From Anaerolineae bacterium (GTDB lineage: Bacteria; Chloroflexota; Anaerolineae; Aggregatilineales; J027), in the NCBI GenBank assembly GCA_019913005.1, contig JAIOHL010000117.1, positions 1-64,000 on the forward strand: a DNA stretch of 64,000 nt. Reading direction: 5' to 3'. Of this stretch, positions 32,580-44,041 are shown in pieces. The position numbers and the translations under genes were made by a program. Every line of letters begins with the position of its first letter. Position 1 is the first letter of the stretch. The notes beneath the pieces were generated by a model that saw nothing but the letters and a program-made list of their open reading frames with translations, was not told where the DNA came from and searched no databases.

Positions 32580-33609
32580 TTCACCGATTCCCGCCCTTGT
32601 TTGTGAGCGTGTGACCAAGACGTTTGGCAAAACCGCCGCCGTGCGCGATTTGACTTTTACACTCGACCCCGGTCAATTTTTTGCGCTATTAGGCCCAAGC
32701 GGCTGTGGCAAAACAACTTCACTGCGGCTGATGGCTGGTTTGGAAACCCCAACCTCTGGCAAAATCGAGATCAGCGGGCAGGTGGTGGCATCCGAAAACA
32801 CATGGCTTCCCCCCAATCGGCGGCGCGTGGGATTGGTTTTTCAAGATTATGCCCTGTTTCCGCACCTAGATGTGTGGCATAACGTCGCTTATGGGTTAAA
32901 CGGTACGCGCCAATCCAAAAAACAGCGGGTTGAGGAAGTTTTAGCATTGGTCGGGCTAAGTGGCATGGAAAAACGGATGCCACATCAACTATCCGGTGGT
33001 CAGCAGCAGCGGGTCGCCCTTGCACGCGCATTAGCCCCTGCTCCGGCGATTATGCTTTTGGATGAGCCATTTTCCAATCTGGATGCCGCTTTACGAGCAC
33101 AGGTACGGGAAGATGTCCGGCAAATTTTGAAATCGGCGGGTATCAGCACCGTGTTGGTGACACACGACCAAGAGGAGGCCCTCAGTTTGGCGGATATGGT
33201 CGGGGTGATGTTTGATGGTGGATTGGTACAGGTCGCGCCGCCGCCTGTGCTCTATCAATCGCCTGCCACCGCCGCCGTTGCCCGATTTGTAGGGGACGCC
33301 AATCTTCTCGCGGGCGAGGCCGATGGCGATACGGTGCAGTGTGCATTGGGACGGCTACCTCTTCAAAATGCGATGCGGGGCCGGGTGGAGGTGATGATTC
33401 GACCTGAAGCGGTGAACCTCACTCCAACAGAATCAGGTCATGCGGAAATCCTCAGCACGACCTATTTTGGGCACGATCAAATGGTAGTGCTGCGATTGAC
33501 GAACAGCGCGGAAAACTTCAGGGTACGGTTGGGGCCGAGTGACCAGTTTACACCCAGCACCCAAGTCAATATCGTCACGAAAGCACCGGTGCTGGCTTAT
33601 CCTGTTTAA
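32572..33609 (+). CDS. Fe3+-type ABC transporter ATP-binding protein (FbpC-like)
   Basis: A 345-aa ABC ATPase. Walker A GPSGCGKT, signature LSGGQQQR, Walker B IMLLDEPFSNLD and the switch histidine in VLVTHDQEEAL are all canonical, followed by a C-terminal TOBE-like regulatory domain from about residue 235 (VMIRPEAVNL). With the double permease and the binding protein it would make an FbpABC-type importer. Its last 35 bases overlap the 3' end of the convergent exporter gene. Confidence 0.92.
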   Translation: MINSPIPALVCERVTKTFGKTAAVRDLTFTLDPGQFFALLGPSGCGKTTSLRLMAGLETPTSGKIEISGQVVASENTWLPPNRRRVGLVFQDYALFPHLDVWHNVAYGLNGTRQSKKQRVEEVLALVGLSGMEKRMPHQLSGGQQQRVALARALAPAPAIMLLDEPFSNLDAALRAQVREDVRQILKSAGISTVLVTHDQEEALSLADMVGVMFDGGLVQVAPPPVLYQSPATAAVARFVGDANLLAGEADGDTVQCALGRLPLQNAMRGRVEVMIRPEAVNLTPTESGHAEILSTTYFGHDQMVVLRLTNSAENFRVRLGPSDQFTPSTQVNIVTKAPVLAYPV

Positions 33610-35431
33610 GAATATATTCCGCCATCAAACGCGCTTCGGCATCGCGGAACTGCATGGTATATAACTTGGCGTATAGGCCATTTTGCGCCATCAATTCATC
33701 GTGTGTGCCCATTTCTACGATCTGGCCTTGATCCAGCACGATAATGCGATTGGCGACCTTGACGGTACTTAGACGATGGGCAATCATGACGGTGGTACGT
33801 CCCTGCATCATCCGCTCCAACGCCTCTTGGACGAGAGCCTCCGATTCGTTATCGAGCGAGCTGGTGGCTTCATCCAGCAGCAAAATGCGCGGGTCTTTGA
33901 TAATGGCACGCGCAATCGCAATACGCTGGCGTTGACCCCCACTCAATTTAACCCCGCGCTCACCGACAACCGTTTGATAGCCATCAGGAAAGGACGTAAT
34001 AAAATCATGGGCATTGGCGGCTTTGGCGGCTTCAACAATCTCGGCTTCCGTCGCGTCCAACCGACCATAGGCGATGTTGTCATAGATCGTCCCACCAAAT
34101 AGGATAGTCTCTTGTGGCACCATGCCGATTTGCTGGCGCAGGCTTTCTTGCTTGACAGTGCGTAAATCAATGCCATCTATCTGCACGGTATTTTCAGTGG
34201 GGTCATAAAAGCGCGGAATGAGATTAAAAACGGTACTCTTACCTGCACCCGTTTGCCCGACCAACGCGACAATCTCACCGGGGGCAATATTGAGGCTGAT
34301 ATTTTTCAAAACGGCCATGCGCTCATCATAGCTAAACGACGTGTTGTCAAAGGTAATGCGCCCTTCAATATGTGGCATGTTTTGGGCATCAGGAGCATCG
34401 GTGATGGACGGCGTGGTATCCAGAATTTCAAACACCCGCGTCACTGCCCCAATCGCGCTGCGAAATTCGGTATAAAGCCCTGCCAAACTGCCTAAACTCG
34501 CCGCGATGCTAATCCCGTAGATCAAAAACCCACTGATTTCTGGAAGGGTCAACCGACCTGCAATAACCTCGCGTCCCCCGAACCACAAAATCGCCGCGAT
34601 AGAGCTAAATCCCAAGAAGGCCATTGTTGAACCAAACAGGCCTCGCAGCAAGACCAAGCGCATAGATTGACGGAAGGTACGCTGCATGGCGGTTTCGTAG
34701 CGATTGACCTCATAATTTTCGCGGGCAAAACTTTTGATAATGCGGACATTCTGTAAGCCTTCTTCAGCAACTGTCGTCGCGGCGGCTAATTCATCCTGCA
34801 CTTTGGTACTCAGGCGTTCAAAGGGCCGACCAAATACAATCGCAAGGAACAGTAAGGCCACAATCAACCCCAAAACAAAACCCGTCAGCGAGGGGTTAAG
34901 TGCAAACACCACCACAATCGAGCCAACCAGCGTAATTAGATTGGTAATTAGACTGGTAACGCTGTTGGTCAGCACATTTTGCACTTTGGTCACGTCGTTG
35001 GACATGCGCGACACAATCTCGCCCACCCGCCGATTGGCATAAAACTCCAATGAGAGCTTCTGCAAATGGCGATATAACTGGGTTCGCATATCAAAGACGA
35101 TTTTTTCGCCGATATACGACAGCATATACGTCTGCACAAAATTGAGCGCGGCAGAAATGAAAAATAAGGCGGTCAATGCCCCGGCGAGCGTGTTCAATTT
35201 GCTGTAGCTGGCATCGTTCAATACCGAAGTCAGCAGGCGCACAATCACCAATGGAAAACCGACGTTGATGACGCTAGTGATGGCAAGGGTGATGAGCACA
35301 ATCATCATGCGCCCCAAGTGGGGTCGGAGATAACTCAATAATCTGCGCCAACTGACCGAGCGCACAACTTCCGAAAATTTTTCGCGTGGTTTGGAGTCAG
35401 CAGTCAAGGGAGTTTCAGGTGTGGAGGTCAT
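33575..35431 (-). CDS. ABC exporter, homodimer type (MsbA/LmrA-like)
   Basis: A 618-aa half-transporter: six membrane segments in residues 40-330, then an ATPase domain with Walker A VGQTGAGKST, signature LSGGQRQR, Walker B ILLLDEATSSLD and switch His in MIAHRLSTV, all canonical. Such proteins work as homodimers and export lipids or drugs. It is divergent from tetR, with the tetR promoter and operator in the gap, so TetR may control it too. A second palindrome, ACACG-ATTA-CGTGT (35478-35491), lies closer to this gene. Its 3' end overlaps the importer ATPase gene antiparallel by 35 bases. Confidence 0.9.
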   Translation of the reverse strand: MTSTPETPLTADSKPREKFSEVVRSVSWRRLLSYLRPHLGRMMIVLITLAITSVINVGFPLVIVRLLTSVLNDASYSKLNTLAGALTALFFISAALNFVQTYMLSYIGEKIVFDMRTQLYRHLQKLSLEFYANRRVGEIVSRMSNDVTKVQNVLTNSVTSLITNLITLVGSIVVVFALNPSLTGFVLGLIVALLFLAIVFGRPFERLSTKVQDELAAATTVAEEGLQNVRIIKSFARENYEVNRYETAMQRTFRQSMRLVLLRGLFGSTMAFLGFSSIAAILWFGGREVIAGRLTLPEISGFLIYGISIAASLGSLAGLYTEFRSAIGAVTRVFEILDTTPSITDAPDAQNMPHIEGRITFDNTSFSYDERMAVLKNISLNIAPGEIVALVGQTGAGKSTVFNLIPRFYDPTENTVQIDGIDLRTVKQESLRQQIGMVPQETILFGGTIYDNIAYGRLDATEAEIVEAAKAANAHDFITSFPDGYQTVVGERGVKLSGGQRQRIAIARAIIKDPRILLLDEATSSLDNESEALVQEALERMMQGRTTVMIAHRLSTVKVANRIIVLDQGQIVEMGTHDELMAQNGLYAKLYTMQFRDAEARLMAEYILKQDKPAPVLS

Positions 35432-35477
35432 AAAATTTGGATGTCCTCAAAGTACAGAATCTACGATGTTTAACATT

Positions 35478-35491
35478 ACACGATTACGTGT
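35478..35491. promoter_or_regulatory. Short palindrome upstream of exporter gene
   Basis: ACACG and CGTGT flank ATTA, giving a 14-nt palindrome 47 bases before the start of the minus-strand exporter. It could be a regulator site or chance. Confidence 0.25.
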
Positions 35492-35546
35492 TAGAAATGA
35501 ATTGGTTTCAGGTGGCCGCTTCGTGACAATTACCAAAAAGCCCCTC

Positions 35547-35576
35547 TTGACAACTAAACTCATTCGACAATAAAAT
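35547..35576 (+). promoter_or_regulatory. Strong sigma-70-type promoter for tetR-exporter operon
   Basis: A perfect -35 TTGACA (35547-35552) and a -10 TAAAAT (35571-35576) are 18 bases apart. Transcription would start near 35583, inside the palindromic operator that begins at the last base of the -10. A repressor bound there would block the polymerase. Confidence 0.75.
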
Positions 35577-35610
35577 TTACTGAGCAGTAGAAATTCTACT
35601 TTCCAGTAAA
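35576..35610. promoter_or_regulatory. Nested palindromic operator, probably for TetR
   Basis: A 35-nt region is symmetric about base 35593: the outer arms TTTACTG (35576-35582) and CAGTAAA (35604-35610) are perfect complements, and so are the inner arms AGTAGAA (35586-35592) and TTCTACT (35594-35600). It lies 20 bases before the tetR start and over the transcription start. Two overlapping half-site pairs suggest binding of two dimers. Confidence 0.75.
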
Positions 35611-35629
35611 ATTAAATTCTAGAGGCAAA

Positions 35630-36229
35630 GTGGTGTCTTATAAAGAACGAGCCAAACGGCAGCGTGAAATCGAGATTTTAAAAGTCGCCAGTGACCTAAT
35701 GTACGAGCGCGGTTTTATCAATTTCAATATGGATGAATTGGCCGAGGCAGTAGGTGTCTCGAAACCGACCCTGTATCAACATTTTGCCAGCAAAGATGAA
35801 CTCTTAGTACGAGTGGTGTTACAAGGGCATGAAGAGATCGAGGCATTATTTGATGCTCCACTGCAAGGCACGGCCCTTGAGCGGATTGAGGCCGTCATGC
35901 ACATGATGCTGCAACGGCGGCACATTGCCAAAGGGGGAATGGCGAATTTTGGCTTGATATTTCCCATCCTCAAGGCCAGTCCGCTTTTTAATGAACATCA
36001 AGCACGTCTCCGCAACCGTCTGTATGCCCTCGTCGAAGCAGCTAAACAAAACGGCGAGATCGTACCAACTTTACCAACCCCGCTGGTGGTCAGTGCCATG
36101 TTTGTGTTACAGGGGTCGGTTGCCGAGCACCATATGCCAGAACGGGCCAATTGGACAGAAGAAGAAACTGCTCAGATGGCTGAACACGTCGTTCAACTCT
36201 ACCTGCGTGGGATCACCCCGCGTTCTTAA
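35630..36229 (+). CDS. TetR/AcrR-family transcriptional regulator
   Basis: A 199-aa repressor. The N-terminal helix-turn-helix (residues 9-55: ILKVASDLMYERGFINFNMDELAEAVGVSKPTLYQHFASKDELL) is a textbook TetR DNA-binding domain, with a helical ligand-binding C-terminal part (residues 60-190). It starts at GTG 35630. The strong promoter and 35-nt operator upstream suggest autoregulation, and the heterodimeric exporter follows 30 bases after the stop, so it probably senses an exported compound. Confidence 0.93.
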   Translation: MVSYKERAKRQREIEILKVASDLMYERGFINFNMDELAEAVGVSKPTLYQHFASKDELLVRVVLQGHEEIEALFDAPLQGTALERIEAVMHMMLQRRHIAKGGMANFGLIFPILKASPLFNEHQARLRNRLYALVEAAKQNGEIVPTLPTPLVVSAMFVLQGSVAEHHMPERANWTEEETAQMAEHVVQLYLRGITPRS

Positions 36230-36259
36230 TATCCATAGCCCAGCCGAGGAGAAAACAAA

Positions 36260-38193
<1,934 letters not shown>

Positions 38194-38197
<4 letters not shown>

Positions 38198-40092
38198 TGG
38201 GTGGAGGCTTGGATGGCGCTCGCCGTATTATGAGCGGGGAGCAGCTAAAACCGCGTAATCTTAGGGCAACCCTGCGGCGCTTTGGCTATTATTTCAGCCG
38301 TCATTGGCAGGGTGGAGTGGCAGCCCTCGTCTTGGTGTTCCTCTCCACATGGGCACAGGTAACATCCCCCGACCTGATTGGTCAAGCGGTAGACTGCTAT
38401 TTGCTGCCAAATAACGACGCCTGCTGGTATACCGATGCCAATGTTGCCACCATGTCAAAAGCCGACAAGATTGCAGGTTTGGGTGGGTTATCCGTGCTGC
38501 TCTTAGGACTATTTGTGGCAGCATCGGTGATGCAGGGGGCGGCGTTTTTTGCCATGCGTTGGTCAGGTAATCATGCTCTGCGCCATATACGGCAGGATTT
38601 GTTTAACAAAATTCATCGTCTATCCCTCAACTACTATAGCAAACACGAGGTCGGCAACATCATGAGCCGCCTCACCAATGACACCGACACCATCAATCAA
38701 GCGCTCAGTTTTGCCTTGATGAGTGTCATTAGCGGTACGTTGTTGATAATCTGGATCGGTATCAAGATGCTACGGGCCAATGTCCCTTATGCGCTGGTGA
38801 GCCTGTCCGTCGTGCCTGTCATGTTTGTAGCAACGGCCTATTTTTCCAACCAAGCCCGTAAGGCCTTTCGCAAGAGTCGGCAGGAAATGGGGAGCGTCAA
38901 CGCCGACCTGCAACAGAGCATCGCTGGCGCACGCGAAGTTCAAGCCTTCAACCGCGAAAATGCCACCATCGAGCAGTTTAAGCGCGTCAATGCCGCCAAT
39001 CGGGATGCCAATATTCGGGCGGCAACCTTTACGAGTGCCTTAAATCCCATGTTGGAAGCATTGGGTTATGTGGCGGTAGCAATTGTGGTCGTCGTCGGTG
39101 GTTTTTCAGTGCTGCGTAATGAGCCGCTTTTGGGCACATCTGTCATCTCGGTGGGAACGATTATCATGTTCCTGCAATACGTCCAACGCTTTAATCAACC
39201 CGTCCAGCAAATCGCCGTGCTGTGGACAAATATCCAAAGTGCCATTGCGGGCGGAGAGCGCATTTTTGAACTACTGGATGAGCCGATTGAAATCGAAGAC
39301 AAGCCGAACGCCCAGCCGATTCCCCCTATCACTGGGAAAATTGAGTTCCGAAATGTGCGGGCCGAATATGAAAAAGGTCAGCCTGTTCTAAAAGGCGTCA
39401 ATTTCAGCGTCGAACCCGGTCAGATGGTCGCCATCGTTGGGCCAACTGGGGCGGGCAAAACGACCATTATCAATCTGCTGCCACGTTTTTATGATGTCAC
39501 CGATGGCGCAGTCTTGATTGATGGGCACGATGTGCGCGATGTGACAATGGCAAGCCTCCGCCAGCAAATCGGCATCGTGCTGCAAGACACCTTTCTGTTT
39601 TCCGAAAGTGTCATAGAAAACATTCGTTATGGGCGCTTGGATGCCACCGATGAGGAGGTTATCGCCGCCGCCAAGATGGTAGAGGCCGATTCGTTTATCG
39701 AGCGATTGCCGCAGGGGTATCAAACCGTTTTGGGCGAACGGGGCAGCGGTCTAAGTCAGGGACAGCGCCAATTGATTGCCATTGCGCGAGTAGCCTTGAT
39801 GAATCCACATATCCTGATTTTGGACGAAGCAACTTCCAGCGTTGATACCCGTACTGAGCGACTCATTCAAAAAGCATTCGAGAACTTGTTGGCGGGTCGT
39901 ACCAGTTTTGTGATTGCCCATCGCCTCAGCACTATTCGTAATGCCGATGTCGTGCTGATGATAAAAGATGGGGAAATCATCGAAAGGGGCACCCATCGGG
40001 AGTTGTTGGAACATCACGGCGCATACTACGAGTTGTATATGAGCCAGTTCCGCCACGAAGACACCGAAGAACCTACCCCTAGTATCGCCTAA
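38194..40092 (+). CDS. ABC exporter, partner subunit with active ATPase site
   Basis: A 632-aa half-exporter that completes the heterodimer. Walker A VGPTGAGKTT, Walker B LILDEATSSVD and switch FVIAHRLST are canonical. Its signature motif is LSQGQ (Gln522 in place of Gly) rather than LSGGQ; in heterodimers this degenerate signature faces the degenerate Walker B/His of the partner, so one composite site is active and one is not. There is a 30-40-residue insert between the first two membrane segments. Cotranslated with the upstream gene (ATGA overlap), and followed by a strong terminator. Confidence 0.92.
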
Positions 40093-40113
40093 GCATAACC
40101 TGTGCTTGCATTT

Positions 40114-40160
40114 AGAGGCGTTTCCGCATATAAATAAATGTGGGAACACCTCTTTGTTTC
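40114..40160 (+). terminator. Intrinsic terminator after exporter operon
   Basis: AGAGG-c-GTTTCC-g-CAT pairs with ATG-t-GGGAAC-a-CCTCT across a short A+T loop (40114-40153), followed by TTTGTTT. It is the strongest hairpin in the 3' part of the cluster. Confidence 0.85.
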
Positions 40161-40261
40161 ATAAAAATTCCCCTTTATGCGCAAAAATTGATTACGGAAT
40201 TTAGATAGACATTCTGCTACAATGTCAACTGGTATAGTCACATAGGGATTGAGTCATTTAA

Positions 40262-41560
40262 ATGCCTTACTACAACGAATATGGGGAAGCGTTGGATAAC
40301 AGCCAGACCTTAAAAATCGAAGTCATGGGGCGTTGGATTGATAAGGAATGGATCGAGAAGCGGCCTGATGAGAAGTTAATTACGCTTCTGATTCCCGACT
40401 CATGTCTCCAACAAGAGGCCCTTAAAGATTTTGACAGATCCATGAATTTGCAGGGTGGTTATCATTTTCGCGGAACAGAACCCATTGAGTGTTCCGTAGT
40501 GGTCAGCATCGCAGCCGCGTCTCTGCACACAGGCAAATTGACCGAAAAAACCGGTGCCTTTATCTATACATTTGACCCGGTTGAAGACGGGGGCAGTCCA
40601 GTCGAAACCCTGGTGATGGCCTCCTATTTCACCGACGATGGACATGTGGTAAGTGTTGCCTGCATTCCTGAAGCCTTCCTTCCAACATGGCTGGCATTTG
40701 CCAATGAATGTGTGCGACTGGCAAGTGCGCTCTCACCCACTTCGCAGGTCATGATTATTGGTGGACGTGCGCCCTCGTTTGTCCCTACCGTTGAATGGGA
40801 CGATGTAATTCTGCCTGCCAAACTAAAAAATGAATTGATGCAGGATGTGGAATCCTTCTTTAGCACAGGCATTGAGGTGTATCGCCGTCTTAAATTGAAA
40901 CCCTTCCGCAAACTCTTGCTGGCAGGTGTGCCCGGTACAGGTAAAACGATGCTCTGCTCTGCTCTTGCCAGATGGTCACTAGGCCGCGAATATTTAGTCA
41001 TTTACGTCTCTGGGGCAGACCGCTCTGGATCATCTTTTTGGAAAATTGAGCAGGCCCTTTCGATTGCAGCCCGCTCCAAAGTCCCTACTTTGATTTTGTT
41101 GGAAGAGTTGGACGCCTATCTGCACGAAGAAGAAAAAGCAATGGTCTTAAACGTGTTAGATGGGGCAGAATCGGCAGAAAATGAAAAGGGCACCTTACTG
41201 ATTGCGACCACCAATTACCCGGAGGCGATTGACGAGCGTATTTTGAAACGCCCCGGACGCCTTGACCGCATCTATATTATCCCCGAAACCCGTGAGCGCG
41301 AAGATGCGGAACGCATGTTGCAGCAGTATTTGGGGACGATGTGGAAAGAAGAGCACCGCACAATGGCGCATGAATTGGTGGGCTACCCCGGTGCGTTTAT
41401 CCGCGAAGTAGCGGTGTATGCCCTAACACAGGTGGCCTATGAAGATTTGCAGGAACTGTCGCTGGAACTGCTTGAACAATCCTTTGACCGCCTGCAAGAA
41501 CAGATTGAAGCCCGCGACGACTTTTTGACCAAGCGTGCCCGTGTGGGTTTCTCATTTTAA
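40262..41560 (+). CDS. AAA-family ATPase
   Basis: A 432-aa ATPase. Residues 1-165 are an N-terminal domain I do not recognise, with alternating strands and helices. Residues 175-400 are an AAA domain: Walker A GVPGTGKT (Gly222-Thr229), Walker B LILLEELDA (Glu in place of the usual Asp), sensor 1 LLIATTNYPEAID, and the arginine finger region LKRPGRLDRIY. No protease, nuclease or membrane segment is attached. Such stand-alone AAA proteins remodel partners; the partner is unknown. It lies upstream of a TIR protein but is separated by a terminator. Confidence 0.87.
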   Translation: MPYYNEYGEALDNSQTLKIEVMGRWIDKEWIEKRPDEKLITLLIPDSCLQQEALKDFDRSMNLQGGYHFRGTEPIECSVVVSIAAASLHTGKLTEKTGAFIYTFDPVEDGGSPVETLVMASYFTDDGHVVSVACIPEAFLPTWLAFANECVRLASALSPTSQVMIIGGRAPSFVPTVEWDDVILPAKLKNELMQDVESFFSTGIEVYRRLKLKPFRKLLLAGVPGTGKTMLCSALARWSLGREYLVIYVSGADRSGSSFWKIEQALSIAARSKVPTLILLEELDAYLHEEEKAMVLNVLDGAESAENEKGTLLIATTNYPEAIDERILKRPGRLDRIYIIPETREREDAERMLQQYLGTMWKEEHRTMAHELVGYPGAFIREVAVYALTQVAYEDLQELSLELLEQSFDRLQEQIEARDDFLTKRARVGFSF

Positions 41561-41581
41561 AATTGCCACTTCTGAACATTC

Positions 41582-41610
41582 AAAAAGGATGGCTTGTGCT
41601 GTCCTTTTTT
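41582..41610 (+). terminator. Intrinsic terminator after AAA gene
   Basis: AAAAAGGA pairs with TCCTTTTT across a 12-base loop, ending in a run of seven Ts, 22 bases after the stop of the AAA ATPase gene. Confidence 0.75.
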
Positions 41611-41707
41611 TGTTTGTTGATCTCCAAAGAGTTCGTCCACTAGGGTCATAATCGAGGCCAATGCGTGTTACAATAAAACTCAACATTGAATAGCTTGAGG
41701 GGCGATT

Positions 41708-42697
41708 ATGAAACTTTTTATCAGCTACAGTAGCCGAGACCGTGAAAAAGTGCGGTTATTTGCCGAAGACCTCAAACAAATTGTGAAGGTTGTCTCCCAT
41801 AATGAGGGCGGCGATGTGTGGTTCGACCAAGAATTAATCGGCGGGCATGATTGGTGGGAAAATATCCTCAGTAAAATCCGGGCCTGCGATGTATTTTTGT
41901 TTGTCCTGACCCAAGATTCTTTGCGTTCCGACCCCTGCCGCCTCGAATATACCTATGCCCATAGCCTGAATAAGCGCATTTTGCCGATTTTGTTGGGAGA
42001 TGGCATCAATGTGACTTTGCTGCCAGAGCCATTGCAACGGATTCAGTTTGTAGATTATCGCAATCGGGGACTCGATTCGTATCAAAGTCTGTCAGGCGCA
42101 ATGGCAAGCCTACCACCAGCCGTCCCCATGCCTGATCCACTGCCCAAGGCGCCCTCGGCTCCCATTTCGCCTTTGGCCCAATTCCAACAGCAGCTTGAAT
42201 CGAAAAATCTGAGTCTCGAAGTTCAGACCTCATTGGTTTTTCAACTCAAGCAGTATCTCGCCGATCCCCAGCATACCGAATCAGCCCGCTACTTGTTGAT
42301 GGAACTACGCAAGCACCCTGATACTCGCGCTCAGATTGCCGATGAAATCACCAGTATCTTAAAGGACACACCGCCCCCGCGCCCTGCCAACGCACAGGGG
42401 TTCTCAGATTTGATGAATCGTGGCAAAGAAATGCTGCAACCGAAACCCAGCAGCAAACCGCCCGTAATGGGTAATGTGCAGCAGCCACCACCCGCCAATC
42501 AGCCCTCTTACGGAATGCCGATGGGGAATACCTATCGAGCTTCTCCAAAATCAAGCAGTGGCCTGATGGGGTGGTGGAGCAAACAGACGCAGACAACTCA
42601 GATAGTGCTGGCTGTGTTCGTACTTGGTATACTATCGTGTTGTATATGTTACTGTCTCTATGCGTTGGCGCTTTCAGGGTCTAGCACTACCTACTAA
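41708..42697 (+). CDS. TIR-domain protein with C-terminal membrane anchor
   Basis: A 329-aa protein in four parts. Residues 1-125 are a TIR domain: MKLFISYSSRD (box 1), VWFDQELIGGHDWWE, a VFLFVLTQDS strand and SDPCRLEYTYA, in which Glu80 is the catalytic glutamate of NAD-cleaving TIR domains. Residues 150-230 are helical. Residues 240-290 are Pro/Ser/Gln-rich. Residues 300-322 are a hydrophobic segment with several cysteines near the C-terminus, so the TIR domain faces the cytoplasm on a tail anchor. TIR proteins in bacteria serve in NADase-type defence or in signalling; neither is shown here. Confidence 0.87.
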   Translation: MKLFISYSSRDREKVRLFAEDLKQIVKVVSHNEGGDVWFDQELIGGHDWWENILSKIRACDVFLFVLTQDSLRSDPCRLEYTYAHSLNKRILPILLGDGINVTLLPEPLQRIQFVDYRNRGLDSYQSLSGAMASLPPAVPMPDPLPKAPSAPISPLAQFQQQLESKNLSLEVQTSLVFQLKQYLADPQHTESARYLLMELRKHPDTRAQIADEITSILKDTPPPRPANAQGFSDLMNRGKEMLQPKPSSKPPVMGNVQQPPPANQPSYGMPMGNTYRASPKSSSGLMGWWSKQTQTTQIVLAVFVLGILSCCICYCLYALALSGSSTTY

Positions 42698-42738
42698 GCC
42701 TATCGTCGCCACTTCAACCAAACATCGAAAGAATTCTA

Positions 42739-43926
42739 ATGTCAGATACGATCCAACTATCTAACGATCAACTGCGCGTTGCCATTTTTACCGAAACTTT
42801 CTTACCCAAACTCGACGGCGTGGTCACGATTATTTGTCTAACACTTGACCATCTGCGTTCCATTGGGGCTGAAGCCATCGTTTTTTCACCGGGCAAACAC
42901 GTTGAGAGCTACAATGGCTTTCCCGTGGTTTCCGTTACTCCCGGTATCCCCATGCCGATGTACCCCGAAATCACCATGTCCGTCCCCATGCGAAAATCCC
43001 ATCAGCGCTTTGTGGAGTTCAACCCCAATGTGGTGCATCTAGCGAATCCGTGGTGTGCTGGATTGATGGGTATTCGTTTTGCTAAAAAGCTGGATATTCC
43101 GATTGTGATGTCCTTCCACACCCATCTCATGGAAATGGCAAAATTTTATAAACTCGGTTTTTTGGAAAAACCGCTATGGGGACTACACCGCTATTTCTAT
43201 AAAAAAGCGGATTATCGGCTAGCAACCTCCAAGCGCGTTAAAGATGAACTTGAGGCGCATAACTTTGGCCCAACGGGATTATGGCGACGTGGCGTGGATA
43301 GCAGTATGTTCGCCCCCGGCACGGATGTAGCAGAAACCCGTCGTCAATTGACCAATGGCAATCCGGATAAAACCCTCCTGTTATTTGTGGGACGGGTCGC
43401 CCCTGAAAAACAAATTGAACAAATACGCCCTGTTTTGGAAGCTATTCCAAACACCCATCTGGCAATCGTAGGTGATGGCCCCTATCGGGACAAACTTGAA
43501 CAATTGATGGCAGGAACCTCGACCACCTTTGCAGGTTATCTCAAAGGGGAAGCGCTTAGTGCTGCTTATGCTGCCGCCGACATTTTTGTTTTTCCATCTG
43601 CCATCGAAACATTTGGTTTGGTCGTGGCGGAAGCAATGGCTGCCGAACTGCCGGTTGTTAGCACTCGCGTGGGGGGCGTACCTGAACTGATTGAAAATGG
43701 AGTCAATGGGTTTATCTTTGAACCGAATGATGTTGACCAAATGATTACCCATGTACGCCAGTTAGTCGAAACCCCAACCCTGTGCAAGGAGATGGGACAA
43801 AAGGCCCGCCAGTCAGTGCAAGCCCTCACATGGAAATCAATTATGGATGATCTTGTAACTGATTATCACCGCGTAATCACCCAGCATCGCAGTACCGCCA
43901 CTAATAACACGCTATCTTCTGGCTAA
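42739..43926 (+). CDS. GT4-family glycosyltransferase
   Basis: A 395-aa retaining glycosyltransferase of the GT-B fold. N-terminal nucleotide-independent half: FTETFLPKLDGVV (Gly-loop), IVMSFHTHLM. C-terminal donor half: GRVAPEKQIEQI, GDGPYRDKLEQL, and the E-x7-E motif ETFGLVVAEAMAAELPVVSTRVGGVPELIENGVNGF. The N-terminal pattern resembles the mannosyl/sulfoquinovosyl lipid transferases MgtA and SqdX, but acceptor is not readable. It follows the TIR gene by 41 bases. Confidence 0.88.
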   Translation: MSDTIQLSNDQLRVAIFTETFLPKLDGVVTIICLTLDHLRSIGAEAIVFSPGKHVESYNGFPVVSVTPGIPMPMYPEITMSVPMRKSHQRFVEFNPNVVHLANPWCAGLMGIRFAKKLDIPIVMSFHTHLMEMAKFYKLGFLEKPLWGLHRYFYKKADYRLATSKRVKDELEAHNFGPTGLWRRGVDSSMFAPGTDVAETRRQLTNGNPDKTLLLFVGRVAPEKQIEQIRPVLEAIPNTHLAIVGDGPYRDKLEQLMAGTSTTFAGYLKGEALSAAYAAADIFVFPSAIETFGLVVAEAMAAELPVVSTRVGGVPELIENGVNGFIFEPNDVDQMITHVRQLVETPTLCKEMGQKARQSVQALTWKSIMDDLVTDYHRVITQHRSTATNNTLSSG

Positions 43927-44041
43927 CAGGAGTAAAAACCCAAAATTTAAAGATTTCGTAGCATTTTGGATACAAACCGATTTAAAATAAAAATATTGGC
44001 AGGAGGCGCTAATGTTTTTTTGTATTGGATAATGGAAGGGC

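Noticed and set aside
40262..42697. A known Thoeris-type defence system
   Set aside because: Thoeris needs a TIR protein plus ThsA; no ThsA-like protein is present, and the AAA gene is separated by a terminator.
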